From: Chloranthus sessilifolius
Lineage: Eukaryota; Streptophyta; Magnoliopsida; Chloranthales; Chloranthaceae
Direction of reading: 5' to 3'
Assembly: GCA_021018995.1 (NCBI GenBank)
Contig: CM037596.1
Location: 11,421,501 to 11,485,500, forward strand
Length of the DNA: 64,000 nucleotides
Shown here: one piece after another, positions 47,648-58,794 of the stretch
How positions within the stretch are numbered: the stretch's first letter is position 1
Layout: every line of letters begins with the position of its first letter
The notes under the pieces: generated by a model
The model's database searches: none
What the model saw: the letters and a program-made list of their open reading frames with translations, nothing else
Told to the model about the DNA's origin: nothing
Made by a program: the position numbers and the translations under genes

Positions 47648-48150
47648 CTGCAGCAGTCCTAGATAGCAACAACTAAGTACAAAGACCTACAACGGTTCTA
47701 AATAGCCACAACTAAGCAGTTAAACCTGCAACAGTCCTAGATAACAACAACTAAGAGGTTTAACCTGCAGCAATCCTAGATAGCAACAACTAAGCGGTTG
47801 AACCTGCAGCAATCCTAAATAGCAACAACTAAGCGGTTGAACATGTAGCAATCCTAGATAGCAACAACTAAGCGATTAAACCTGCAGCGGTCCTAGATAG
47901 CAACAACTAAGTGGTTAAACCTACAGCAATCCTAGATAGCAACAACTAAGCGATTAAACCTGCAGCAGTCCTGGATAGCAACAACTAAGCGATTAAACCT
48001 GCAGCAGTCCTAGATATCAACAACTAAGCGGTTAAACCTGCATCAATCCTAGATAGCAACAACTAAGTGGTTAAACCTGCAGCAGTCCTAGATAGCAACG
48101 ACTAAGCGGTTAAACCTGCAGCAGTCCTAGATAGCAACAACTAAGTATTA
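47648..48150. repeat. Tandem array, 39-bp unit, about 13 copies
   Basis: The unit runs CTGCAGCAGTCCTAGATAGC then AACAACTAAGCGGTTAAAC. Copies are highly similar except near the left edge. The array starts about 100 bp beyond the stop of the minus-strand gene at 48246-48848. Confidence 0.95.
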
Positions 48151-48245
48151 AACTGCGACCAATCACATTTATATGTATAAATTCTTCCAGAAAAATTCAA
48201 ATTAAACAAAATACTAATTTATCATCAACAACACAACTGAAAATA

Positions 48246-48848
48246 CTAAAAGTGACCCCTGATCCCCAACCCGACAAGACCGCCCTCCCTATCAAATGTG
48301 ACATTGCCATTCCAGCTGAACGGGTCATCATCCTCATGTGGGGTTATGTGCGGCATCAACTCGCACCCGAGTGGAACTTTGATAATCATATCCTGCCGAT
48401 AATGTAATAATATTTAAATTACTGCCGCAATCATGAACGATGATGAATTAGATGCGGTGGGCTCCAAAGAAGTTGATGAAGATGGTTTTTGAAATTACCT
48501 CCCATATCCGCTGATTTAATTGGATGAACTTTGTTGTGCGAACCACCGAGTAAGCCTTCATCCCAGATGCATTGTCGATGTCCCGATGATCTGTTGCATA
48601 GGTTCATCATTACAATACCGACAACGAAATTTACACTGTCCTACAAAGAAATGAAATTAATGAGTAAAAATGCATGTACAAACGATATATTCCCTCCCCT
48701 CTGTTTCGTGGACTACAACTTTACGTTGCAAATACAAATAGATCAAAGCCTGCATGTTCTGGGCCGTTTGACAGGACATACGGTTTAAGACCAAGCTCTC
48801 GTAATTTGCTGATCCCTCCTCTGCTAAGATATCTTCAAGGGTTTCCAT
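48246..48848 (-). CDS. Unrecognised three-exon gene, copy A (135 aa)
   Basis: Exons on the minus strand: 48848-48680, 48590-48499, 48392-48246 (169, 92 and 147 nt; phases 1 and 0; donors GTACAT and GTAATT; acceptors AACAG and CGGCAG). The product starts METLEDILAEEGSANYESLV, continues LNRMSCQTAQNMQALIYLYL, then YHRDIDNASGMKAYSVVRTT, then DMIIKVPLGCELMPH, and ends in an acidic, glycine-rich tail (GGLVGLGIRGHF). No stop or frameshift is present. Copy B at 58795-59432 has the same exon phases and an exon 2 of the same 92 nt, with protein similarity along the first two exons and the start of the third. No signal peptide or membrane segment is seen. The family is not known to me; it may be transposon cargo. 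A TTG-initiated extension upstream is less likely than this ATG. Confidence 0.72.
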
Positions 48849-50027
48849 GTTTGCACCTATGCTTTGTGCAGCGGAGAAACTCAACAACAAAGCACTGAAC
48901 AGGAAGTGATCCTCACATTGGGTGCCGCCTAACAAACAAGTCTCACTTAATGAAACAATTTTCTTCTACAGTAGGACTTCAAGAAATTCACAAGTTTCTT
49001 CTATAGTTAAAGTTGGCATGGTAATGGTGTGGTTAGCATTAGGGTTTGGAAGAGGAGAAGAAGAAAGAGAAGAAGGGAAACTAGTTACAACTTAAGTGAG
49101 CTACTATGCACGCACTGAATGTATCTAGTTACGCACCAATATATTAAACACTTATTCTAATAGATATATGTGGTGAAAATTAATCTTAAGCATTGTTTAT
49201 GAGTTTATTTTTTTTTAAATACAAAATTTATTTATGCTGAAAATTAAAGTTAAAGCTTGTTTTGTGCCTATCCTTTTTTCAAATCCTAGAATAGAATCAA
49301 AAAATGCCATCATGTGACGTCTTTCGATGCCCTAGACTAGTTGGAAGCAAGACCTATCATTAGGATCCTTGTTTCTATATTTGGAAGGGACTCCGTTTGT
49401 GGGATTGAACACTAATCAGCTTCAGACATAATTATTAGAATGTAATTTAATTTTCCTTTATGAAAATTCAACATGTTATTCATTTTTTAATTGTTTAAGA
49501 TTGTAACTTCTAATCTTGGCCATTAAAATTAGGGTTTAGTGTTGTGGTCCTGCATCAGAGTATTATTCATTTCCCCTTTCATGTAAATTCATAACGAGAA
49601 ATGAGAAATAAGTCGTACAATATTTGCAAATGTAATTGGATACTGGAATGGAAATTATAGTAACACTTAATATCCTCTGGCCTACAACTTGATATGAAAA
49701 CACCTCGTATAGACTTCTATGTCTTCTGAATTTTGTTTACTTTAGCCTGGTCACCTACCTCATATGGAATTTAATGTCTTCTGAATGTTTTTTACTTTAG
49801 CCTGGTCACCTCCATATTTAAATGCTTGGTTGTAGGTTTTAAGAGGCTTCTCGGTTGTTTCTTGCTATGCCATAAAGTATTATTCTCTTGGAAATAAGTC
49901 TATTTACGTCCTTTTTTCTGCTATAGCTTAAGAAAATGATGCCTCTTTCATGAATCTTTGATCATCTTAGAATGATATTTTTTATGCTGCAGTAGAGCAC
50001 ATATCTCAATTTGGTTGTTTTTTACAG
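48849..50027. other. Spacer
   Basis: 5' flank of the minus-strand gene, with an A/G-rich run near 49050-49080 and AT-rich sequence; TTTAATGTCTTCTGAATNTT recurs at about 49714 and 49771 as a short direct repeat. No gene is recognised. Confidence 0.4.
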
Positions 50028-50123
50028 AGAGGAAGTGTTCCAGGTTGAATGGAGCCCTAAGCATGAAACGGTGTTCGCTTCTTCTGCTGCTGACCGAAGA
50101 TTGATGGTTTAGGACCTTGGCAG
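50028..50123 (+). pseudogene. MSI1-like WD40 repeat exon, with a stop
   Basis: Flanked by an intact acceptor (TTTTTTACAG) and donor (GTGAGT), the exon reads EEVFQVEWSPKHETVFASSA, DRRLMV, TAG, DLGR. This matches the WD40 repeat of MSI1/RBAP48-type histone-binding proteins (EEVFQVxWxPxxET..ASxxxxRRLxVWDL), with the Trp codon changed to TAG at 50110-50112. One exon of a larger gene survives; neighbouring exons were not found within a few hundred bases. Confidence 0.75.
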
Positions 50124-51393
50124 GTGAGTGACACCCATGTATGCTAGGTTTAAAAGTGTTTTCAACCCCTTTTTTCATTTTTCTAGAAATTATATGCGAC
50201 TCTTTCTTGTTCTTATGGCTACGACTTCCTTTAAAAATACCCAAAGCTTAAAATTTATGTGACTCTTGCCTATTCCTATGGCTATTACTTTCTTTAAAAA
50301 TATCTGAAGCTGATTTAAACATGGTTACACACTAAACCTTACGTTTATGAACCTTTAAACCAAATGGACTATTTTTTTTCTTAAAGATAAACTAATGATT
50401 AGGAGATAGTAGTAGGAATCTTCCATTTAGCTTGCCACTCCATCTCCGGAAAATCTTTAACTCTAGCTCTTGCTCTAGTTTTCGAATTTTAAACTGATCA
50501 TGGCACCAACTACTATCAAGATGCCTCTCACATTTAATTTTGTAGTTGTACGATTTTTTTTTTATTTATAAATTTTATGTTATACAAGAACTGTCTAAGA
50601 GCTCCTGCTTAATAAATATTTATGAGCGGTTGCTTCTCCCTCCTACACCCAAATTTGCTCCTGATGCTACTCCTGGTGCTAAAAAAGATTTGTGTATGTA
50701 CCAATTAGTAAATGGAAAAACGCAAAATAATAAAAAAATCTATTTCTACAGTTCAACTTATGGAGAGTTGTGTGGGTTTTAGTTCTCATAAGAAAATAAA
50801 ATAATATATATAATGGAAGGCATAGAGGTACTTCGGAGATTTGCGAATGGCCATAGTGATTAACAAAAGACAAGTGAGGAAGAACATTGGAATCGACAAA
50901 TGAATTACGCTTTGATTCTAGTCATCCTGTGTCGGCCTCCATCCATGGCCCGGCTGCCCCACAATGATCTCATATGTCCCTCGTCGCCACAAGTGTATCA
51001 TATATCATACCTTCCTGAAATCAAAAATCATTGACGTGTCAAATATATTATATTCATTATGCGATATGGCAATTATTGAAGAAGATCATGAAGAAAAAAC
51101 TGTCGTTTGCACCTGAAAGCGATACTAATTAAGTAGTGAACATATTGTAGAATGTGATTATATACATTCTCGAAAAAACTGTCGTCTGCACCTGGAAGTA
51201 ATCCTCACATACGAAAACTAAGCCAACATTAGATACTAATTAAACATAGAATAGTCACTTTGCTCCAAAAAGTAACTGACTTATACTCAGTTTCGCACCA
51301 GAAATTAAGTAGTGAACATATTGTAGCATAACAATCTCATGCAAAATATGTAAACCCTATTATCTGATTTTATACATTCCAGGATGTGTAAGT
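50124..51393. other. Spacer
   Basis: Mostly AT-rich. CTTCTTTAAAAATACCCAAAGC and CTTTCTTTAAAAATATCTGAAGC (near 50230 and 50290) form a short direct duplication. GATACTAATTAA...GTCGTNTGCACCTG is duplicated around 51100-51240. No gene is supported. Confidence 0.4.
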
Positions 51394-51803
51394 CTACTTT
51401 TTCGTATTAAAATATGACAACATTATAATCACTCCAAAGAAGAAAATTGTAAAGAAGATGATCTCCTTTCTTTGTTTCTTCAACATAGTTATTTCACGCT
51501 TCAGAAATTGCACTTCCATGGATTTAGCCTCACAGATTCGAAGGCTCTCTTGAAGATCCTTGTACAGGTCTTCATCACAGCATTCGAAATAGGGGCATCG
51601 CTTCTTCTCCTACACATAATTGAAGAGGGTACGTTACTGATAATTTATGAATGACAGCGATCACATAATTAAGAAATATGATTTAATGAGGGTCATACAT
51701 CCAGTGGGCAGCGGAAGAACCAACTATTGGGATAATCGGTAGATTTTGACCTGACAATTGCACATGCCCCTGCACCGCAAGGGCATGGCCTTGATGGGTG
51801 AAC
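51394..51803 (-). CDS. GRF-type zinc-finger protein with C-terminal membrane segment (partial)
   Basis: Two exons on the minus strand: 51803-51699 (35 codons) and 51609-51394 (71 codons and stop), joined in phase 0 with donor GAT/GTATGA and acceptor TGTGTAG. The first gives RPCPCGAGACAIVRSKST and NSWFFRCPLD; the second EKKRCPYFECCDEDLYKDLQ. Together these form a GRF zinc finger (CxCG...FFxC...CxYFxxxDE), with the usual Trp replaced by Cys in FECCDE. A short coiled coil follows (SMEVQFLKREITMLKKQ), then a hydrophobic C-terminal segment (IIFFTIFFFGVIIMLSYF). Plant GRF proteins of this shape are common near transposons. The first exon with the start codon was not identified. Confidence 0.72.
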
Positions 51804-53663
51804 CTGCATATAGACTTGAAACAGATATGCAATGTTTGATTAGACATTGATGACCTTTCACCAAAGGAGATCAACAGAAAAACATTCAAAGCAGAAAAAA
51901 TGATCCATTAGCTTCTTCCCTCAAGTAAATGCTTACTCTCATTAAGGAGACTAGAATACGGAGCCTGCGAACTATGAACAACCATACAATAGATAAGTAC
52001 AAATAGAAATATATTCCCATAGGCTCTAGGGATGGTTGCAGGTCATGGAAATTCCAAATACTGTATAGAGCCATATCAAGGGAAACTAAAAAGTATACTT
52101 CCATGTGATTGGTCTGCTCATATTCGATCAGTTCCCTAATACCAACTCACGTGCGAATGATAATTGAAGGATGCAAAATGGACAACTGCTTGCAAGAGAA
52201 TGCTCACTATATATCAACTAATTAAAAAGCACATGAACTTATAGGAATCTGTGTGAAACGTGCTCCCATAAAAAGCACATGTAATGTGCTCCCATAATAG
52301 CGAGTATGAAAATATAGAGCTGTAATTATTTAATATTATAGCCCACTCAAACTCCATCTCGAAGATCATTCAGGGAGAGTTCGCTAATACAAAGGGCTAT
52401 TCTCAACTCTATCTTGCTAAAAACTCCTCAATTTAAAGTCATTAGCAATAGGGTAGCCATATCATACCTTTCACCGAACCTTGCAAACTTGGTAAAACTT
52501 GAATAACTTGAGAGTGGCGAAATACAAAGAAATCAAACTGATGAGACCTAACTACAAAATAAAAGTAGGCAATCCTACATACTTTTCTACGCATAGTAGG
52601 CACTCCTATTACAACTAAAATGGACGAAATAGATATTCCGAGTAGATAGATCCGTAAACACATTGGACGTATCACCCAAACAGTAAAGATTAATTCCCAT
52701 CGAAATGCTACATATCAATTCGTTGGTGTAGAAAGTAAATTCATAATATTTTACATGTAACATTTTTGAGCACGAGCAGAATATATGGTTTCATTAATAA
52801 ATTATGTGGTCGTTGCATGCTGATTACCATGCCGCAAATTAATGGTCCTCATTGATTGTGTGGGCACGACCAGAGAGGTACCCATTTCTATGGAGGAGCA
52901 ACCGAAGCGTTTTCTCAGGAACTCCCACATTGCGGTTTGGCAATCAAGCATAGAAAAGAAACATTGGAAAAGCTGTACTTTTGTTCTAAATAATTGTTCA
53001 TCTCACTTTTGATGAGATTCTTAGACATAGTTGTTTACTCATTCAGGCTTGCTCTTATTCTATAACACTGATGCAATAACTCCTAAGTTTAGTGGAACCA
53101 AGGGTTGAATTCTTCAGCCATTTATTGTGACAGTCGTATTCTAAATTCTACAACTTTAATGCGCAATCACTCCAAATTCAGATGGGAAGTCGAGCTTATG
53201 GTTCTATGAGTTACTGGTACAACTACTACAAATTTGTGGTTTGCTATTCTTGATCGGTGGGGTTCTTTTATTTTCTTTTCGAACTTATCAATAAGCTAGG
53301 TGTCAAATGTGTCATGGCAGGTTAAAAATCTGATGGAAAGGCTAGGTGTTCAAATTTTTAGGCATTCTTGTCATTTTTCCTATCTTCTTTTTAATCTGAT
53401 GGAAAAGCTCACCCAACTTTCACCAATTTTTTCTCCACCAAAGCATAGAGATGCTATGTGCAAAAGTATCCAACTAGTATCCCATAAGCCGTACTGGTTG
53501 ACTTTGTTTGGTACCTCTCTCTTCTCTACCTCCATCATGTTTATCAGCTTTGTCTGCCATAATACCTATAACCCAATCACAAATGAGGTGGTAAAGGAAG
53601 AAGTGGTGTAGATAATGGAATAGAGGCGAAGTGAACAGAGTGACCCATCATGTGTAGCGGCTT
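51804..53663. other. Spacer upstream of the GRF gene
   Basis: It should hold the start of the GRF gene on the minus strand, which I could not place. It includes the 52674-52769 repeat. A 103-codon plus-strand frame at 53300-53611 has no recognisable content. Confidence 0.4.
52674..52769. repeat. Dispersed repeat, copy 2 (about 96 bp)
   Basis: Matches 40537-40632 (ACAGTAAAGATTAATTCCCA to ATTTTTGAGC). It links the accessory DNA around the Ulp1 gene with that around the GRF gene. Confidence 0.8.
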
Positions 53664-53770
53664 TGAACTGAACAGATTGACTCACTGCACAGATTGATCT
53701 GAAGAAGATAAAAATCATATTTGTAAATGAAAGCCATTTCCTTATTTCTCATGGTCCCAATCCGATCGGA
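53664..53770. repeat. Dispersed repeat pair, copy 1
   Basis: GAACTGAACAGATTGACTCA through AAATCATATTTGTAAATGA to TCATGGTCCC; related to 54841-54976. Confidence 0.8.
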
Positions 53771-54491
53771 AAGGCCCTGACAACCCTACCGATACGTACT
53801 AATTTTTTTTATTTTTTTTTCGTTTAAATTATTACTGATGTGTCATATGTCGAATGGTTACTTAATTAGACAACCTTTTCTTTTGGCGCTCAGATTTTTA
53901 CAATAGATAGCGCAAACAGATAAAGATATTTGAATATTGATTACTATCGGATGTCATAACACATCTTCATTTTCTGTGTTAAGGAGCCCAATTTTCATAT
54001 TCTTATTTAATTTTTTTTATTTTTTTTTAGAAGCTTATTTAATTACTTTCGAACTGCTTGTTTTCTTGTTTTTAAAGGTTTTGATCTGAGTGCTCTTACA
54101 ATGTTTTTGTATTAGGATGAGTGTGAACAGAAACACCATCAATACTTCACAATAACACAAAGTATAATGTAGATTGGCGGCAACTCATTGGTGATTACTT
54201 GTCTGAATAGTGAGAGCAAATATTGATTTAAAAAACAAAGTCATTTCTCATGCCCCGCATCAAGAATTAACTTTTTATTTTTTTTTCAAATTTTTGGTGT
54301 ACATTGAGGGACAATAAATGGCACAGTGGTAGGCTTTGGGCTTAGGAACCAAGAGATCATGTCATCGTCTTGTCCCCCTGCCGATAACTGTGTGAGCACA
54401 ACATAGGCTAGGAGGGCACGTGCAACCCGGGGGAGTGGGCCCTTGCAGTCTGTGATAATCGGCATAATCGGGCTCACGCCCTATAAGATTT
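53771..54491. other. Spacer
   Basis: AT-rich with T runs at 53809-53822, 54010-54027 and 54270-54290. No gene is recognised. Confidence 0.4.
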
Positions 54492-54642
54492 GAGGCTCGG
54501 ATACCTCCAATATATATATATATATGTTGTTAGTTACTTTCAAGCCACAAATAAGTACATAGAGGCTCGGATACCTCCAATATATATATATATATATATA
54601 CATGTTGTTAGTTACTTTCAAGCCACAAATAATTACATAGAG
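54492..54642. repeat. Tandem duplication, 70-bp period, with (TA)n core
   Basis: GAGGCTCGGATACCTCCAA, then (TA)n, then TGTTGTTAGTTACTTTCAAG, is present twice (starts 54492 and 54562). The copies differ in TA-run length. Confidence 0.9.
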
Positions 54643-54840
54643 GGATCATTACCCTTATAAATATGTGTTCATAAAAAGTTCACTAATGTGTGCAATATAT
54701 GGGCTTGACTAATCCAATAGGTGGATGATAGAATGTTTGATCTCAGTTCTCACACACGTACACCCATTGACTTACAGGGATGGGGCCATATTCATCTTTG
54801 ATGATCCTAGATACTATCTGTAACTGCACAAGAATGAACC

Positions 54841-54976
54841 GAACAGATTGAACTGCACAGATTGACGCACTGCAGAGATTGGACTGAACTCACTGCACAG
54901 ATTGAACTGATGACGAAAAAAATCATATTTGTAAATGTAAGCCATTTCCTTTTCTTTCATGGTCCCCAACCGATTT
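54841..54976. repeat. Dispersed repeat pair, copy 2
   Basis: Related to 53664-53770, with the CTGCACAGATTGA word expanded to three or four copies. Confidence 0.8.
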
Positions 54977-55226
54977 CGGACATGACCCAAACCGAAATTT
55001 CGGTGGGGGTTATATGGGACCAAAACACATTTTTCGCTACGTGAAATCAAACATGCCCTTAATATACACTAGAATAAAAATACAGGGGATGCACAATAAA
55101 ACAAAAATCGGACCTCCTCACACGCATTTTCCCAAGCACTTGCTAGCTGATGTAAAAATGGCGTTCAAGAATCAAACAAAAGAGCCCATTCATATCACAC
55201 AGTTGCAAGACCGAATAAAAATCGGG

Positions 55227-55265
<39 letters not shown>

Positions 55266-55266
55266 C
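55227..55266. repeat. (TA)n(GA)n compound microsatellite
   Basis: A pure TA run passes directly into a GA run. Confidence 0.95.
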
Positions 55267-55270
55267 TAAA

Positions 55271-55412
55271 CCTCAACAGTCGGGTGCTTACCAAGGCTAC
55301 ACTGATAAAAGCTCCTGGGCTGCGATCTCTAAAGCAATACAAAGCGATCTCTAAAGCAATACCAACCTCAACAGTCGGGTGCTTACCAAGGCTACACTGA
55401 TAAAAGCGCCTG
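55271..55412. repeat. Tandem duplication, 95-bp period
   Basis: CCTCAACAGTCGGGTGCTTA begins at 55271 and 55366. Inside the first copy GCGATCTCTAAAGCAATAC is itself doubled. Confidence 0.9.
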
Positions 55413-55889
55413 GTAGTGGTAGCCGTCACTGGTAAGAAACGTCTGGGGTAGGGTTTTGTCCCTAAGGTTTTCGGTTTCTTCGGCCGGTGATGAGGTAGAT
55501 TGGGCTGCGATTTCAAGTGAGTAAGAGGAAGAGAAGAGGACAACAGAGAAACCCGTTCGATGGGTTTTTCCCCTACCTCACTTGAGTCATATGTAGTGGA
55601 AATGACGTTTGTGCCCCTGCTACTTGAAGTTTGAATTTGAAACCAACTTTCGGGAGCTTACGACTAGCGGGATGGTTTTTGAGCCGAAATAAATTTTGAA
55701 TTACAAAATATTGGTACCTTCATTTGGGCCCATGAAACCTCTTAAATCGACCAAGTCCTAGACCACATAAAAACTATATGGAGATTATTTTCCACCTCGA
55801 TCTTTCACAAAATAGATCCTGAGATTTGGTCAGAGTTACCGGATGGCCATTTATTTGGCCACCCTACTTCACTTAATACTATTGTGCAC
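55413..55889. other. Spacer before the 513-bp array
   Basis: A minus-strand 117-codon frame spans 55190-55543 but crosses the microsatellite and tandem duplication, so it is not taken as a gene. Nothing else is recognised. Confidence 0.4.
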
Positions 55890-58610
55890 CATACGAGGCA
55901 ATAATGAATGACACAGTAGATGTCACATCAACTGCTATGACGAGACTAGAGGATCTACCGAGCACTGTTCCAAATCTCGAGCGACAGTCCTATGCTCGAG
56001 CAAATAGTGGGTTACCTCTGATTTTCTAGCAGGCGATAACTGAAGTCCTATTGAGTGTCACCTCGTAAAGAACATCAATGTCGTACTGAGTGTCACCTCG
56101 CAAACAACATCAACTGATATGGCGAGACTAGATGATCCACTATGCATTGTTACAAATCTCGAGTGACAGTCCTGCGCTCTACCAGGCAGTAGGTTGCCTT
56201 TGAATGTCTAGCAAGCAATAACCAATGACCTATGAAATGAAAATGGATCGCCTGATAGGTGAGACATTAACTCAAGATTTGTTTTGGGGAAGATCTGAGT
56301 GAAAAGCAATCTCCACCATTTGATCTGAAGCAGTCAATGGCTATCGAGGGTTGTCTACAAAAGTGGGCGCTTTTACTGAATGCAGTAGGTTACTGTGGAT
56401 TGTCCATCAAGCAGTAACCAACGTTGTACTAGAGGTCACATCAACTACTATGACGAGACTAGAGGATCTGCCGAGCACTGTTCCAAATCTCGAGCGACAG
56501 TCCTATGCTTTAGCAACCAGTGGGTTACCTCTGATTGTCTAGCAGGCGATAACTGAAGTCCTATTGAGTGTCACCTCATAAAGAACATCAATGTCGTACT
56601 GAGTTTCACCTCGCAAACAACATCAACTGATATGGCGAGACTAGATGATCCACTGTGCACTGTTACAAATCTCGAGTGACAGTCCTGCGCTCTACCAGGC
56701 AGTAGGTTGCCTTTGAATGTCTAGCAGGCAATAACCAACGACCTATGAAATGAAAATGGATCGCCTGATAGGTGAGACATTAACTCAAGATTTGTTTTAG
56801 GGAAGATCTGAGTGAAAAGCAATCTCCACCATTTGATCTGAAGCAGTCAATGGCTATCGAGGGTTGTCTACAAAAGTGGGCGCTTTTACTGAATTCAGTA
56901 GGTTACTGTGGATTGTCCATCAGGCAGTAACCAATGTTGTACTAGAGGTCTCATCAACTGCTATGACGAGACTAGAGGATCTGCGGAGCACTGTTCCAAA
57001 TCTCGAGCAACAGTCCTATGCTTTAGCAACCAGTGGGTTACCTCTGATTGTCTAGCAGGCGATAACTGAAGTCCTATTGAGTGAAACCTCGTAAAGAACA
57101 TCAATGTCATACTAAGTGTCACCTCGCAAACAACATCAACTGATATGGCGAGACTAGATGATCCACTGTGCACTGTTACAAATCTCAAGTGACAGTCCTG
57201 CGCTCTACCAAGCAGTAGGTTGTCTTTGAATGTCTAGCAGGCAATAATCAACGGCCTATGAAATGAAAATGGATCGCCTGATAGGTGAGACATTAACTCA
57301 AGATTTGTTTTGGGGAAGATTTGAGTGAAAAGCAATCTCCACCATTTGATCTGAAGCAGTCAATGGCTATCGAGGGTTGTCTACAAAAGTGGGCGCTTTT
57401 ACTGAATGCAGTAGGTTACTGTGGATTGTCCCTCAGGTAGTAACCAACGTTGTACTAGAGGTCACATCAACTGTTATGACGAGACTAGAGGATCTACTAA
57501 GCACTGTTCCAAATCTCGAGCGACAGTCCTATGCTTTAGCAACCAGTGGGTTACCTCTGATTGTCTAGCAGGCGATAACTTAAGTCCTATTGAGTGTCAC
57601 CTCATAAAGAACATCAATGTCGTACTGAGTTTCACCTCGCAAACAACATCAACTGATATGGCGAGACTAGATGATCCGCTGTGCACTATTACAAATCTCG
57701 AGTGACAGTCCTGCGCTCTACCAAGAAGTAGGTTGCCTTTGAATGTCTAGCAGGCAATAACCAACGACCTATGAAATGAAAATGGATCACCTGATAGGTG
57801 AGACATTAACTCAAGATTTGTTTTGGGGAAGATCTGAGTGAAAAGCAATCTCCACCATTTGATCTGAAGCAGTCAATGGCTATCGAGGGTTGTCTACAAA
57901 AGTGGGCGCTTTTACTGAATGTAGTAGGTTACTGTGGATTGTCCATCAAGCAGTAACCAACGTTGTACTAGAGGTCACATCAACTACTATGACGAGACCT
58001 TGTTCCAAATCTCGGCAGGTCCTATGCTTTAGCAACCAGTGGGTTACCTCTGATTGTCTAGCAGGCGATAACTGAAGTCCTATTGAGTGTCACCTCATAA
58101 AGAACATCAATGTCGTACTGAGTTTCACCTCGCAAACAACATCAATTGATATGGCGAGACTAGATGATCCACTGTGCACTGTTACAAATCTCGAGTGACA
58201 GTCCTGCGCTCTACCAAGCAGTAGGTTGTCTTTGAATGTCTAGCAGGCAATAATCAACGGCCTATGAAATGAAAATGGATCGCCTGATAGGTGAGACATT
58301 AACTCAAGATTTGTTTTGGGGAAGATCTAAGTGAAAAGCAATCTCCACCATCTGATCTGAAGCAGTCAATGGCGATCGAGGGTTGTCTACAAAAGTGGGC
58401 GCTTTTACTGAATGCAGTAGGTTATTGTGGATTGTCCATCAGGCAGTAACCAACGTTGTACTAAAGGTCACACCAACTGTTATGACGAGACTAGAGGATC
58501 TGCCGAGCACTCTTTCGAATCTCGGGCGACAGTCCTATGCTCGAGCAAACAGTAGTCCTATGCTCTACCAACCAGTAGGATGCCTTTGATTGTCTAGCAG
58601 GCAATAATCC
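55890..58610. repeat. Higher-order tandem array, 513-bp unit, about 5.3 copies
   Basis: The marker ATGGCTATCGAGGGTTG (fifth copy ATGGCGATCGAGGGTTG) recurs at about 56338, 56851, 57364, 57877 and 58370: spacings 513, 513, 513 and 493. Each unit holds two diverged monomers of about 130 bp that resemble each other (one with CTAGATGATCCACTGTGCAC, one with CTAGAGGATCTGCCGAGCAC), plus a third segment. Each unit also has a 61-68-codon frame starting MSTKVGAFTE; this follows from the repetition and need not be a gene. The array ends about 190 bp before the gene at 58795. Confidence 0.95.
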
Positions 58611-58794
58611 ATGGTGCGGGCTTCTCCATAGTCCTATAAATTGGAGGTCTTCACAGGTTCGACCCTCATTCGTCGTCACCTTTGCTTACGGTAAACGTCG
58701 CTTTAGTCGTCTGAGTCATATACATTATTTAGTTGTTTCTATACGATTGTGAAATTCTCAACCGATTCGCTATTACCCTTTATTTTTTGTGTAG

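Noticed and set aside
47648..48150. CRISPR-like array of 39-bp repeats
   Set aside because: The repeats are head to tail without unique spacers, in plant DNA; it is a tandem satellite.
50925..51010. Minus-strand similarity to the last exon of the Ulp1 gene (ATGATATA...GAGATCATTGTGGGG)
   Set aside because: Some base-level similarity, but no reading frame keeps the MIYFRRRAAFEIIV peptide and no neighbouring Ulp1 exon is recognisable.
53300..53611. 103-codon plus-strand frame
   Set aside because: No domain, signal or splice context, and no second copy to test conservation.
55190..55543. 117-codon minus-strand frame
   Set aside because: It runs through a microsatellite and a tandem duplication; its length follows from the repeats.
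56351..58589. Repeated frames starting MSTKVGAFTE, as a possible repeat-encoded peptide family
   Set aside because: They recur only because the 513-bp unit recurs; changes between copies include replacements and truncations without an obvious synonymous bias.
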